Origin: Roseovarius arcticus
GTDB lineage: Bacteria; Pseudomonadota; Alphaproteobacteria; Rhodobacterales; Rhodobacteraceae
Assembly (NCBI RefSeq): GCF_006125015.1
Contig: NZ_SZZN01000001.1
Span: forward strand, 1,240,001-1,304,000
Direction of reading: 5' to 3'
Length of the DNA stretch: 64,000 nucleotides
Shown here: positions 8,250 through 17,458 of the stretch, in pieces
Numbering within the stretch: the first letter of the stretch is position 1
Layout of the letters: the number at the start of each line of letters is the position of its first letter
The notes under the pieces: model-generated
What the model was told of the DNA's origin: nothing
What the model saw: the letters and a program-made list of their open reading frames with translations, nothing else
The model's database searches: none
Program-made: the position numbers and the translations under genes

Positions 8250-9121
8250 TGCGCCATCCCCATGGATTTAAGCGTGATCCGCTGCACGGCACCAATCAGA
8301 CCGACCAAAGCCGCCGCTAGTACCGCCGCCATGATCAGTGCGCTCCAGATTTGGATGGTCTGGCCGTAATAACTACCGGCCAGCAATCGCGCGCCCAAGC
8401 CTGCGACCGCCCCGGTCGGCAATTCGCCAATGATCGCGCCCACGAGGCTGGCAGCGACACCGATCTTCAACGACGTAAAGAAGTACGGCATCGACGATGG
8501 CAGCCGCAGCCGCCAGAATGTCTGCGCCGCACTCGCGTGCCATGTCCGCATCTGGTCAAGCTGCATCGCGCTGGGGCTGCGCAGACCTTTGACCATGCCG
8601 ACGACGATTGGAAAAAATGATAAATACATTGAAATCATCGCCTTGGGCAGCAAACCTGATATGCCCACTGCATTGAGCACCACGATGATCATCGGCGCGA
8701 TTGCAAGGATGGGAATGGTTTGACTGGCAATGACCCACGGCATCACGCTCATATCCATTGTGCGGTTGAAGACAATCCCGACCGCCAGCAGCGTGCCCAA
8801 AACTGTGCCAAGCACAAAGCCAAGCATGGTCGCGCTGAACGTGATCCAAGCGTGATAAATAAGCGAGCGTTTGGAAAATCCGCGCCCTTTAAGGACCATC
8901 GCGCCAGTGGTTTCCCATATCTCCGCCGCGACTTGATGCGGGGCTGGCAGTTTTGGCTTTTGTTGGCTCCATGTGTCGGCAACAAGTTGGGTGAAGCTTA
9001 ATTCGACGCCAGCCCGCGTCGCCTTGTCTTTGGCCCACGGTGTGTTGAGCATCACAGCACCCGCGTACCAAAGCGCAAGAATGGTCGCGACGACGGTAAG
9101 GATTGGCAGGACATTGCGCAT
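8246..9121 (-). CDS. ABC transporter permease (BPD superfamily)
   Basis: A 291-residue inner-membrane permease and partner of the gene at 7404. It has an N-terminal membrane anchor (residues 5-27), a periplasmic segment, and then a five-helix core with an EAA-type loop around RTWHASAAQTFWRLRLP. A 135-bp non-coding gap separates it from the upstream ATPase gene. Length and topology are normal for NMT1-type importers. Confidence 0.85.
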   Translation of the reverse strand: MRNVLPILTVVATILALWYAGAVMLNTPWAKDKATRAGVELSFTQLVADTWSQQKPKLPAPHQVAAEIWETTGAMVLKGRGFSKRSLIYHAWITFSATMLGFVLGTVLGTLLAVGIVFNRTMDMSVMPWVIASQTIPILAIAPMIIVVLNAVGISGLLPKAMISMYLSFFPIVVGMVKGLRSPSAMQLDQMRTWHASAAQTFWRLRLPSSMPYFFTSLKIGVAASLVGAIIGELPTGAVAGLGARLLAGSYYGQTIQIWSALIMAAVLAAALVGLIGAVQRITLKSMGMAQ

Positions 9122-9256
9122 CAGACCAGCCTAACTTTCATCGTTCGGCAAATACCTGAAGTGTGACGCCGGTTTGGGACTGGGTTGAGCATTTTAAGAT
9201 ATATGAACGTCCGGCGCCGGACAGAACGGGCAGCGCCAAGCGTGATCCAGCGGCGC

Positions 9257-10036
9257 TCAATCATCAGCATGCCCCGCACGCAGGCCATCGCGAACGCGGT
9301 GGGCGATTTCGATAAATTCGGGCGTGTCACGAATGTCGAGCGGCCGGTCGCGGGGCAGGGGGCTGTCGATCACATCCGCGATCCTACCTGGCCGCGGCGA
9401 CATGACCACGATTTTGGTGCTAAGGTAGACCGCTTCTGGGATGGAGTGGGTGACGAAACAGATCGTTTTGTTTGTTAGCTTCCACAATTGCAGCAACTGC
9501 TCGTTCAGGTGATCGCGCACGATCTCGTCCAGCGCGCCGAATGGCTCGTCCATCAACAAGAGGTCGGCATCAAAGGCAAGCGCGCGCGCGATTGAGGCGC
9601 GCTGCTGCATCCCACCCGATAGCTGCCACGGGAATTTATTTTCGAATCCAGCAAGTTCCACCAGTTTGAGGACTTTGGCGACGCGTGCGGTCTGATCAGC
9701 CTTGTCGTAGCCCATAATCTCTAACGGCAGACGGATATTGCCGCCAATGGTGCGCCACGGATATAGGCCCGCCGCCTGAAAGACGTAGCCGTAAGCGCGC
9801 GATCTGCGCGCCTCCTCGGGGCTAACGCCGTTAACGGTGATCGTGCCGGATGTGGGTTTTTCGAGGTCGGCCAAGACCCTCAGGAAAGTCGTTTTGCCAC
9901 ATCCCGAGGGGCCAATAAAGCTAACAAATTCGCCTTGTTGTACGTCTAAGCTGACGTCCTTTAGGGCGTGGACGGGGCCGTCATTTGTCTGAAAGGTCAG
10001 GGAGAGGTTATTGGCGGAGATTACAGTATCGCTCAC
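9257..10036 (-). CDS. ABC transporter ATP-binding protein
   Basis: A 259-residue ATPase of the nitrate/sulfonate/taurine subfamily. Walker A is GPSGCGKTT near residue 38, the signature is LSGGMQQRASIARAL, and Walker B is LLLMDEPFGALDE. It energises the two-permease importer encoded downstream. Its ATG overlaps the VOC gene stop by 4 bp, tying transport to the catabolic genes in one operon. Confidence 0.92.
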   Translation of the reverse strand: MSDTVISANNLSLTFQTNDGPVHALKDVSLDVQQGEFVSFIGPSGCGKTTFLRVLADLEKPTSGTITVNGVSPEEARRSRAYGYVFQAAGLYPWRTIGGNIRLPLEIMGYDKADQTARVAKVLKLVELAGFENKFPWQLSGGMQQRASIARALAFDADLLLMDEPFGALDEIVRDHLNEQLLQLWKLTNKTICFVTHSIPEAVYLSTKIVVMSPRPGRIADVIDSPLPRDRPLDIRDTPEFIEIAHRVRDGLRAGHADD

Positions 10037-10455
10037 GCGTCAAATCCCCATAGTTTCGCTTCTGCAAATTCCACCGAATTGCCCGCCGGGTCCCGGACAT
10101 AAATGGATCGTGCGCCGCCGGGCCAGTGAAAATCTGCTTCGATCTCGATGTTGGTATTTGCCAGATGCGCGGCCCAAGCGCCCAATTCGCCCGGTTCAGC
10201 GCGAAAGCAAATGTGCCCCTGACCGATGGCGCCATGCGGCGGCACAGGGAGCTTGCCTGAGGCCTTGTCGGTGGCCGCCGGGTTAAACAACAAAACCATC
10301 GATGTTTCGCAGCGTAGGAATACATGCCGCCCAGGCACGCGGCTGTCCTCTTGGAGGCCAACGGTATTTTTGTAAAAGTCTGCAGCGGCATCCAGATCAG
10401 AAGCGTACAGGGCTGTTTCCAACACAAAGCGAGGGACATGAGGTTTTGGTGTCAT
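10033..10455 (-). CDS. VOC (glyoxalase/bleomycin resistance) family protein
   Basis: A 140-residue vicinal oxygen chelate protein with the paired beta-alpha-beta-beta-beta modules typical of the fold. The second module ends in YVRDPAGNSVEFAEAKLW, the common C-terminal metal-site segment. I use ATG at 10455; a GTG two codons upstream is possible. It lies between dihydropyrimidinase and the ABC ATPase in one operon, so it may act on a pyrimidine-derived ureide or protect against a by-product. No specific reaction can be assigned. Confidence 0.8.
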   Translation of the reverse strand: MTPKPHVPRFVLETALYASDLDAAADFYKNTVGLQEDSRVPGRHVFLRCETSMVLLFNPAATDKASGKLPVPPHGAIGQGHICFRAEPGELGAWAAHLANTNIEIEADFHWPGGARSIYVRDPAGNSVEFAEAKLWGFDA

Positions 10456-10461
10456 GTCCAC

Positions 10462-11925
10462 TTAAATCCCCGCCGGAATGTTCAGCGGATCGCGGTGGAT
10501 CATCTTCGGCGCGGTCAATGCTTTCCACTTGCTAAGTGCCGTCATTGCCGATGGGAACGCTGGGCGCGGGACGAATTTGCCGCGACCGGGCTGTGGCTGC
10601 GAGTTTTGCCCCCAACTCCAGATGACTTCGCCGCGACTGATCGTGTAGCGGCTGTTGGCAGTGACCTCAAAACCCTCGAACACATTGTAGTCAAGGATTG
10701 AGTGGTGGTTGGAGTGCGAGATTGTCTTGGTGATCTTGGGGTCCCAGACCACGATATCGGCGTCTGCGCCCTCGACTATCGCGCCTTTGCGTGGGTAGAT
10801 GTTCAGGATTTTTGCCACATTGGTCGAGGTCACCGCGACGAACTCGTTCGGTGTCAGGCGGCCCGTCTCGACCCCGTGGGTCCACAGGACCGGCATGCGT
10901 TCCTCCAGCCCGTTCGAGCCGTTGGGAATGATGCGGAAATCATCGCGGCCAGCCCGCTTTTGCGCGGTGGAAAAGGCTGCGTGATCGGTCGCGACCACCT
11001 GTAGTGAGCCCGATTGAAGGCCCGCCCAGAGGCTGTCCTGATGGGATTTGTTGCGGAACGGCGGCGACATGACACGCTGTGCGGCATAATCCCAATCGGT
11101 GTTGAAATAGACTGACTCGTCCAGCGTCAGGAACTGCGCCAATGGCTCGCCATAGACGCGCATGCCCTTTTGACGGGCGCGCCGGATCGCCTCGTGCGCC
11201 TGTTCGCAGCTGACGTGCACAATGTACAAAGGCACGCCCGCCGCGTCGGCGATACAAATCGCACGGTTCGCCGCTTCGCCCTCAAATTCGGGGGGGCGGG
11301 AGTAGGCGTGGCCCTCTGGCCCGGTGATGCCTTCGTCAAAGTACTTCTGCTGCATGTGCGCGACCAGATTGCCGTTTTCGGCATGCACCATCGGCAGCGC
11401 GCCCAGTTCGGCGCAGCGTTTGAATGACGCGAACATCTCGTCGTCCTCGATCATCAGCGCGCCCTTGTAGGCCATGAAATGCTTGAAGGAATTGACGCCC
11501 ATCTCCACGGCATCTTTCATCTCGTCAAAGATGTTCTCGTTCCAGCCGGTGATCGCCATGTGATAACCGATATCGCTGCAAATCTGCGGCGCGGACTTCC
11601 TGTGCCATTCGTTTATCGCGTTCTTGATGCTGCCATCCGCGCCCGGCAGGCAGAAATCGACCAGCATCGTGGTGCCGCCGCAAGCCGCGGCCCAAGTGCC
11701 TGTCTCGAACGTTTCCGCCGCCGTGGTGCCCATGAATGGCATCTCCAGATGCGTGTGCGGATCAATGCCGCCGGGGATGACATACGCGCCCTCGGCGTTG
11801 ATATATTCGTCGCCCTTGAGGTCCTCGCCGATCTGCTTGATCGTCTCGCCCTCGATCAGGACGTCCGCTTTCCAAGTGCGGTCGGCGGTGCAAACGGTGC
11901 CGCCTTTGATGACTTTGGTGGTCAT
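10462..11925 (-). CDS. hydA: Dihydropyrimidinase
   Basis: A 487-residue cyclic amidohydrolase that opens dihydrouracil or dihydrothymine to the N-carbamoyl beta-amino acid, the second step of reductive pyrimidine catabolism. Metal ligands are visible: DPHTHLE (His57, His59), the carbamylated lysine in FMAYKG (about residue 154), HAENG, the VHVSCEQA histidine, and ATDHAAF. A GGGAGA ribosome-binding site precedes the ATG. Neighbours are the M20 hydrolase (third step) and PreTA (first step), which fix the pathway. Hydantoinase activity is an overlapping alternative. Confidence 0.93.
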   Translation of the reverse strand: MTTKVIKGGTVCTADRTWKADVLIEGETIKQIGEDLKGDEYINAEGAYVIPGGIDPHTHLEMPFMGTTAAETFETGTWAAACGGTTMLVDFCLPGADGSIKNAINEWHRKSAPQICSDIGYHMAITGWNENIFDEMKDAVEMGVNSFKHFMAYKGALMIEDDEMFASFKRCAELGALPMVHAENGNLVAHMQQKYFDEGITGPEGHAYSRPPEFEGEAANRAICIADAAGVPLYIVHVSCEQAHEAIRRARQKGMRVYGEPLAQFLTLDESVYFNTDWDYAAQRVMSPPFRNKSHQDSLWAGLQSGSLQVVATDHAAFSTAQKRAGRDDFRIIPNGSNGLEERMPVLWTHGVETGRLTPNEFVAVTSTNVAKILNIYPRKGAIVEGADADIVVWDPKITKTISHSNHHSILDYNVFEGFEVTANSRYTISRGEVIWSWGQNSQPQPGRGKFVPRPAFPSAMTALSKWKALTAPKMIHRDPLNIPAGI

Positions 11926-12050
11926 TGATCTTCTCCCTGATTTCTCATTCGGATTGGTCTGAGCGCCGGGACTCCAGCAATCCGCGCGTTAAGTGTCCAC
12001 CTGATGCCGCTACGGCAACCACCGCTATTTTTAGACGCCGGGTCATCAAC

Positions 12051-13301
12051 TCACCCCTCAACCCCCGCAGTCTCCACAACCGCGTGCATCAGAACGTCCG
12101 CCCCTGCCACGGCCCATTCCTTGGAAATCTCCTCAGCCTCGTTATGCGACAGCCCGCCGACGCAAGGACACATCACCATTGCCGTTGGTGCCACTTGGTT
12201 AATCCAGCAGGCATCATGCCCCGCGCCCGAGATTAAATCCATGTGCGAATAGCCCAGCCGTTCGGCGGCATTTCGGATGGCTGTCACGCAGCTTTCGTCA
12301 AAGGTGACGGGATCAAAGCCGCCTGCAACTTCGAATTCTACACCCAGCCCCATGTCATCGCAAATCTGCGTCGCGGCGGCCTTCATTTGCGTCACCATAT
12401 CCGCGATCACATCAATATCGGGTGAGCGGAAATCAACTGTAAAGACCGCCTTGCCGGGGATCACATTGCGCGAGTTTGGGTAGATGTCGATATGGCCTGC
12501 CGCGCCAACCGCGTGAGGCCCATGCGACAGCGCGATTTCCTCGACCTTCTCCAACACCCGCGCCATACCCAGCCCGGCATTTTGACGCATCGGCATCGGG
12601 GTCGATCCGGTGTGGCTGTCTTTGCCGGTGATAGTGACTTGGGTCCAGCTGAGGCCCTGACCATGGGTGACGACGCCGATATCTTTTCCTTTGGCCTCAA
12701 GAATTGGGCCCTGTTCGATGTGCAACTCGAAAAATGCATGCATCTTGCGCGCGCCCACAGGCTCCTCGCCCTTCCAGCCGATGCGCTCCAATTCAGCGCC
12801 AAAGGTTTTACCTTTGGCATCCTCGCGCGCGTTCGCCCAGCCTTCGTCATGCACGCCCGCGAACACACCTGAGGCAAGCATGGCTGGAGCAAACCGCGTA
12901 CCTTCCTCGTTGGTCCAGTTGGTGACGACGATGGGATGCTTGGTTTTTATGTCCAGATCATTCAGAGTGCGGACCAGTTCGAGCCCGGCCAGTACACCAA
13001 GGACGCCGTCGTATTTGCCGCCCGTGGGCTGCGTATCCAGATGCGAGCCGACATACACTGGCAGCGCGCCCGGATCGGTGCCCTCGCGGCGGTGGAACAT
13101 GTTGCCCATCGTGTCGACGCCCATCGTCATGCCCGCGTCGTCGCACCACAATTGAAACAGCGCGCGGCCTTCGGCATCCTCATCAGTCAGGGTTTGTCGA
13201 TTGTTGCCACCTGCGATGCCGGGGCCGACCTTGGCCATGTCCATCAGGCTATCCCACAGCCGGTCGCCATTTACCTTTAGATTTACACCTGGTGCGGTCA
13301 T
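12051..13301 (-). CDS. Zn-dependent M20 hydrolase, probable N-carbamoyl-beta-alanine amidohydrolase
   Basis: A 416-residue amidase of the hydantoinase/carbamoylase branch of family M20, releasing the amino acid, CO2 and ammonia from an N-carbamoyl compound. Metal-site segments include GSHLDTQPTGGKYDG, WTNEEGTRFAP and ELHIEQGP, and there is a dimerisation domain around residues 215-330. ATG 13301 is preceded by AAGGGGG; the longer frame to 13352 would cover the putative RutR site. Beta-ureidopropionase fits the neighbouring dihydropyrimidinase; allantoate amidohydrolase is the main alternative. It heads the catabolic/transport operon. Confidence 0.85.
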   Translation of the reverse strand: MTAPGVNLKVNGDRLWDSLMDMAKVGPGIAGGNNRQTLTDEDAEGRALFQLWCDDAGMTMGVDTMGNMFHRREGTDPGALPVYVGSHLDTQPTGGKYDGVLGVLAGLELVRTLNDLDIKTKHPIVVTNWTNEEGTRFAPAMLASGVFAGVHDEGWANAREDAKGKTFGAELERIGWKGEEPVGARKMHAFFELHIEQGPILEAKGKDIGVVTHGQGLSWTQVTITGKDSHTGSTPMPMRQNAGLGMARVLEKVEEIALSHGPHAVGAAGHIDIYPNSRNVIPGKAVFTVDFRSPDIDVIADMVTQMKAAATQICDDMGLGVEFEVAGGFDPVTFDESCVTAIRNAAERLGYSHMDLISGAGHDACWINQVAPTAMVMCPCVGGLSHNEAEEISKEWAVAGADVLMHAVVETAGVEG

Positions 13302-13352
13302 GTCATCCCCCTTGCTAAGTTGTGTGCGGTTTGGCAAAGCGGCCCCGCGCAT

Positions 13353-13368
13353 TTTTTACCAACTGGTT
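13353..13368. promoter_or_regulatory. RutR-like palindromic operator
   Basis: The 16-mer TTTACCAACTGGTTAA fits the E. coli RutR consensus TTGACCAnnTGGTCAA except at the two symmetric G/C positions. It lies 51 bp upstream of the M20 hydrolase ATG and 118 bp upstream of the TetR gene, so it could control both divergent units. Confidence 0.55.
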
Positions 13369-13486
13369 AAAGATACGATTGCGGAGCGCCCCGGTAGTGT
13401 CAACTATAGTCTTGGTGCAACGCGCAGTTCTGGCTATTCTAGCCTTTGATGCGCTGAATTCCGCGCCGCAGCCTGAGAGGAACCAG

Positions 13487-14170
13487 ATGCCGCGAGACGC
13501 GACCAAAACTGCCCCCAAGGATGGGGAAGACGCGCAGCTTAGCCGTATTCAGCAGCGCAATCGCGGGCTGATACTGAATGCGGCTCTTGATGTATTCTCG
13601 CAGCATGGGTTTCGCGGTGCAACGTTGGACCAGATCGCCGATGGCGCTGGTCTGAGCAAGCCGAACATTCTGTATTACTTCGACGGTAAAGAAGACATTC
13701 ACGTCACGCTTTTGAACCAGTTGATGGATCGCTGGCTGGCCCCTCTGCGCGAGATCGACAAAGACGGCGCGCCACTGGAGGAGTTGATGCGCTACGTGCA
13801 TCGCAAGCTGGAGATGAGCCAGACATATCCGCGCGAAAGCCGCTTGTTTGCCAATGAAATCCTGCAAGGTGCGCCCCGTATCGCGCCGCATCTGGAGGCG
13901 GATTTACGCCCGCTAGTCGATGCGTCGGCGGCCATGATTGAAGGGTGGATTGCAGAGGGAAAACTAGCGCCAGTGGACGCGCGTCACTTGATATTCTCTA
14001 TTTGGGCAACCACGCAGCATTACGCGGATTTTGAGGTGCAGGTAAAGGTTTTGACGGGGGACGCCGACGTACATGAAAGGGCAAAGGCGCATCTGGATGC
14101 GCTCTTTCGGCGTTTGTTGACGCCCTTGGTGCCCGCAATCAACGAAGGCTGCGGCCGCGAAGCAGTTTGA
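13487..14170 (+). CDS. TetR family regulator, RutR-like
   Basis: A 227-residue regulator. The N-terminal helix-turn-helix reads ATLDQIADGAGLSKPNILYYF (one residue shown beyond the core helices), and the C-terminal region resembles that of RutR, the uracil/thymine-sensing repressor. GAGAGG precedes ATG 13487; a longer frame to 13322 would run through the operator and is unlikely. It diverges from the pyrimidine catabolic/transport operon and converges with preA. The combination strongly suggests pyrimidine-responsive control of both units. Confidence 0.88.
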   Translation: MPRDATKTAPKDGEDAQLSRIQQRNRGLILNAALDVFSQHGFRGATLDQIADGAGLSKPNILYYFDGKEDIHVTLLNQLMDRWLAPLREIDKDGAPLEELMRYVHRKLEMSQTYPRESRLFANEILQGAPRIAPHLEADLRPLVDASAAMIEGWIAEGKLAPVDARHLIFSIWATTQHYADFEVQVKVLTGDADVHERAKAHLDALFRRLLTPLVPAINEGCGREAV

Positions 14171-14226
14171 CGCTCACGCGCAGAAAAGCCGCTAAACTTA
14201 TCGGGCTAGACGTTCTGGCTGCGAAC

Positions 14227-15534
14227 CTATTCTGCGGCGCAAGTGCCGGGGTTGTTCGGGTGTGTTGTCCAGTTTGCGTACTCTTTCTCTACGACCTTGC
14301 CCGTACGTGGATCGACGCTGCCGGGAGCCATGCGTTCCATCGTGATGCAGTCCTCGACCGGGCAGACATTTACGCATAGGTTGCAAGCGACACACTCGGC
14401 GTCGATCACTTCGAACACACGCGCGTCTGACATGGAAATCGCCTGATGCGACGTGTCCTCGCAGGCGGCGTAGCAGCGACCGCATTGGATGCAGGCGTCC
14501 TGATCAATGACTGCCTTGGTCACGTAATTCAAATTCAGGTCCTGCCAGTTGACTGTGTTTGGCACGGCCCGCCCGACGATTTCAGATGTGCTGGACAAAC
14601 CTTTTTCGTCCATCCACTGACTAAGCCCTGAAATCATCTCCTCCACGACTTTGAAGCCATAAGTCATAGCGGCGGTGCAGACCTGCACATTGCCCGCACC
14701 GAGGGTCATGAACTCTGCGGCGTCACGCCAAGTCGTCACCCCGCCGATCCCGCTGATTGGCAGACCTGCCGTTGCAGGATCACGGGCGATTTCGGCCACC
14801 ATGTTCAGTGCAATCGGTTTGACGGCGGGGCCGCAATAGCCGCCATGCGCGCCTTTGCCGTCGATGGTCGGTTCGGGCGCGAATAGGTCGAGATCAACAG
14901 AGGTGATCGAATTTATCGTGTTGATCAGGCTGACCGCATCTGCGCCGCCCTCTTTGGCGGCCCGCGCGGGCAGGCGGATATCGGTGATGTTCGGCGTGAG
15001 TTTTACGATGACTGGCAAATCGCTGTGTTTTTTGCACCAATGCGCGACTTGGCCGACATACTCGGGCACCTGGCCCATGGCACTCCCCATGCCGCGTTCG
15101 CTCATCCCGTGGGGACAGCCAAAGTTCAGCTCGACCCCGTCGCATCCGGTATCCTCGACCCGGCGAAGTATCTCTCTCCACGCGTCCTCGTTCATTGGCA
15201 CCATCAGCGATGCGATAAGTGCATGATCGGGGTAGTCGCGTTTGACGCGCGTCATTTCCTCAAGGTTCACCTCAAGCGGCCTGTCGGTGATCAACTCAAT
15301 GTTGTTCAGCCCCAATAGCCTGCGATCCGCGCCGTAAATCGCGCCATAGCGGGGGCCGTTTACGTTCACGACTGGCGGACCAGCCTCGCCGAGTGTTTTC
15401 CAGACAACGCCGCCCCATCCGGCATCGAATGCGCGGCGGACGTTGTATTCCTTGTCCGTCGGCGGCGCAGATGCCAGCCAGAACGGGTTTGGGGATTTAA
15501 TTCCAATGAATGTGCTGGTCAGATCGGCCATCAT
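14227..15534 (-). CDS. preA: NAD-dependent dihydropyrimidine dehydrogenase subunit PreA
   Basis: A 435-residue flavoprotein subunit that reduces uracil or thymine to the dihydro form. An FMN-binding dihydroorotate-dehydrogenase-like barrel fills residues 1-330, with the catalytic cysteine in LNFGCPHGM. The C-terminus has two 4Fe-4S clusters (CIQCGRCYAAC and CVACNLCVNVC). The ATG at 15534 overlaps the preT stop by 4 bp. It is the first enzyme of the pathway completed by hydA and the M20 hydrolase on the other side of the regulator. Confidence 0.93.
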   Translation of the reverse strand: MMADLTSTFIGIKSPNPFWLASAPPTDKEYNVRRAFDAGWGGVVWKTLGEAGPPVVNVNGPRYGAIYGADRRLLGLNNIELITDRPLEVNLEEMTRVKRDYPDHALIASLMVPMNEDAWREILRRVEDTGCDGVELNFGCPHGMSERGMGSAMGQVPEYVGQVAHWCKKHSDLPVIVKLTPNITDIRLPARAAKEGGADAVSLINTINSITSVDLDLFAPEPTIDGKGAHGGYCGPAVKPIALNMVAEIARDPATAGLPISGIGGVTTWRDAAEFMTLGAGNVQVCTAAMTYGFKVVEEMISGLSQWMDEKGLSSTSEIVGRAVPNTVNWQDLNLNYVTKAVIDQDACIQCGRCYAACEDTSHQAISMSDARVFEVIDAECVACNLCVNVCPVEDCITMERMAPGSVDPRTGKVVEKEYANWTTHPNNPGTCAAE

Positions 15535-16859
15535 GTTGCTCCGGTCAGTGTCGCGTGAATATCCATCGCGGCGTCGCGTCCCTCGGCCACCGCCGTGACG
15601 GTCAGATCGTCGCCGCCAGCCGCGCAGTCGCCGCCCGCCCAAATGCCGCGTATACTGGTGCGGCCTGTGCTGGATACGGCGATCTTGCGCCCGTCAAGCG
15701 CAGGGAGGCTGTCGCCTGTCAAACTCTGGCCAATGGCCCTAAACACCTGATCCGCAGTGAGGCGGAAAGTCTGGCCTGTGGCCACCAGATCATCGTCTGA
15801 ATACTCAAATTCGATCTCGCGCACCGCACCGTTGCCGATCACGGCGCGGGGGGCGGCGTTGGTGATGATCCGCACGCCCTTGGACGCGGCAAGATCCTGC
15901 TCAAACACGCTCGCATTCATTCTGTCGCGGCCTCTGCGATAAACCAGCGTGACATTCAGCGCGCCAAGTAATTTGGCTTGCACGGCGACATCTATAGCCG
16001 TCATGCCGCCACCAATAACGACCACATCGCGGCCAATAGGCAGCGTTGCCACATCGCTTGCCTGGCGCAGGGCGGCGATAAAATCGACCGCATCATGCAA
16101 CCCGCCCATGTCATCGCCATCCAGCCCCAGCGCATTCACACCGCCCAGTCCGATGCCGAGAAATACGGCGTCAAACTCTGACTGCAGCGTTTCCAGCGAT
16201 AGGTTTTGACCGAGCGCTTGCTCCGTTTCCACGGTGATCCCGCCGATCTGCAACAGCCAATTGACCTCGCGCTGTGCGAAATCGTCGACCGTTTTATAGC
16301 TTGCGATACCGTACTCATTCAGCCCGCCCGGCTTGGCGTGCGCGTCAAATAGCGTGACGTCATGGCCGTGCATTGCCAACCGGTGTGCGCAGGATAGTCC
16401 CGCAGGTCCGGCGCCGACGACCGCGATCCGCTTGCCCGTGCTAGCGGCGCGGGTGAAGGGATGAACGCCTGCGTTCATTAGCGCGTCGGTCGCGTAGCGT
16501 TGCAACCGGCCAATCAGCACTGGCTTGCCCTCCGCCACCTCGCGCACGCAAACCTCTTCGCAAAGTGTCTCGGTCGGGCAGACGCGGGCGCACATACCGC
16601 CCATGATGTTCTGCGACAGGATCGTGCGTGCCGCCGCCTCTGGCGTCCCGGTTGCGATCTGGCGGATAAAGAGCGGAATATCAATATCAGTCGGGCAGGC
16701 CGTGATGCAGGGCGCATCGTGGCAAAAATAACAACGATCAGCGGCGACGAGCGCCTCATGGTCATCCAACTGGGGATGAAGGTCCGAGAAGTTCTCGGCG
16801 TAATTCTCAGGAGGCAGCCGACCAGGCAGAATCCCGGCGGTATAAGTGTTATCTGTCAC
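15531..16859 (-). CDS. preT: NAD-dependent dihydropyrimidine dehydrogenase subunit PreT
   Basis: A 442-residue FAD/NAD(P)-binding subunit passing electrons from NADH to PreA. Its N-terminal DPD/GltD-like Fe-S domain has cysteine groups CYFCHDAPC and CARVCPTETLCEEVC. Then come the FAD motif VVGAGPAGLSCAHRLA and a second Rossmann motif VVIGGGMTAIDVA. The start is GTG 16859 (VTDNTYTAG), with AGAGGA about 10 bp upstream; the open frame continues to 17207 but that part is low-complexity and unlike the family. A weaker RutR-like palindrome lies at 16917-16932. Confidence 0.92.
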   Translation of the reverse strand: MTDNTYTAGILPGRLPPENYAENFSDLHPQLDDHEALVAADRCYFCHDAPCITACPTDIDIPLFIRQIATGTPEAAARTILSQNIMGGMCARVCPTETLCEEVCVREVAEGKPVLIGRLQRYATDALMNAGVHPFTRAASTGKRIAVVGAGPAGLSCAHRLAMHGHDVTLFDAHAKPGGLNEYGIASYKTVDDFAQREVNWLLQIGGITVETEQALGQNLSLETLQSEFDAVFLGIGLGGVNALGLDGDDMGGLHDAVDFIAALRQASDVATLPIGRDVVVIGGGMTAIDVAVQAKLLGALNVTLVYRRGRDRMNASVFEQDLAASKGVRIITNAAPRAVIGNGAVREIEFEYSDDDLVATGQTFRLTADQVFRAIGQSLTGDSLPALDGRKIAVSSTGRTSIRGIWAGGDCAAGGDDLTVTAVAEGRDAAMDIHATLTGAT

Positions 16860-16916
16860 GGGATACGATCCTCTGGCTACTGGATAAGACAGGGTTACTA
16901 TCTCACAGAAAATTAT

Positions 16917-16932
16917 TTTATCAAACGGTAAA
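16917..16932. promoter_or_regulatory. Weak RutR-like half-matched palindrome upstream of preT
   Basis: TTTATCAAACGGTAAA resembles the site at 13353 (TTTACCAACTGGTTAA), with changes at the centre. It lies about 57 bp upstream of the preT GTG. It could bring preTA under the same regulator, but the match is imperfect. Confidence 0.3.
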
Positions 16933-17411
16933 AAATTTAGATCGAAAAAAGTTGTCTTTCCCGCTGCTTTTCCATCTTGGGCAGGGCAAAAAAAGGCTCC
17001 GGCTGTGGCGCTGATGGTGACAATTACCCAGCAATTGCACGCTATAGCGGCGGGGCAGCGTGTGCCTGATTTTCCACGGTCTAGCCCAGTCTCAACGCCA
17101 TCGCCGACGGCCCTCGCTACAAGAGCAGTTTTCCCAAATCCGCGGCGATTCAGACCACGATCCGTCGATTCGAATGGGCCCGTTTCCAATCTGGAACAAA
17201 TTTGCAATATGGCGGGTGATTGTTGCCATATCAGCGCGCCACATTTACCATAACTGTTGCCTAATTTATGTCACAATTCAGCCTTCCGTGCAGCATTCGT
17301 GTGTCTTTTCCCACAACTTAAACGTGTGATTGAATTCATGCAGCGAGCGAATTTCCTCGCAATAATTTGCTTTTTACGATTATTTAATCGAATTTTCGGG
17401 CGATTTCAGAC

Positions 17412-17458
17412 CCCTGTGGATAAGTGAAAAAACACGGTATGCGGGTTTTTCCACAGGG
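17412..17458. promoter_or_regulatory. 9-bp inverted repeat upstream of the RTX/Hint gene
   Basis: CCCTGTGGA (17412-17420) and TCCACAGGG (17450-17458) form perfect arms around a 29-bp spacer that contains A- and T-runs. It lies 360 bp upstream of the RTX/Hint ATG. It may be an operator or a long stem; the binding protein is unknown. TGTGGATAA also resembles DnaA-box-like sequence. Confidence 0.4.

Noticed and set aside
17005..17329. Short plus-strand frames in the preT-RTX gap
   Set aside because: No ribosome-binding site, unconvincing protein composition and two competing overlapping frames.
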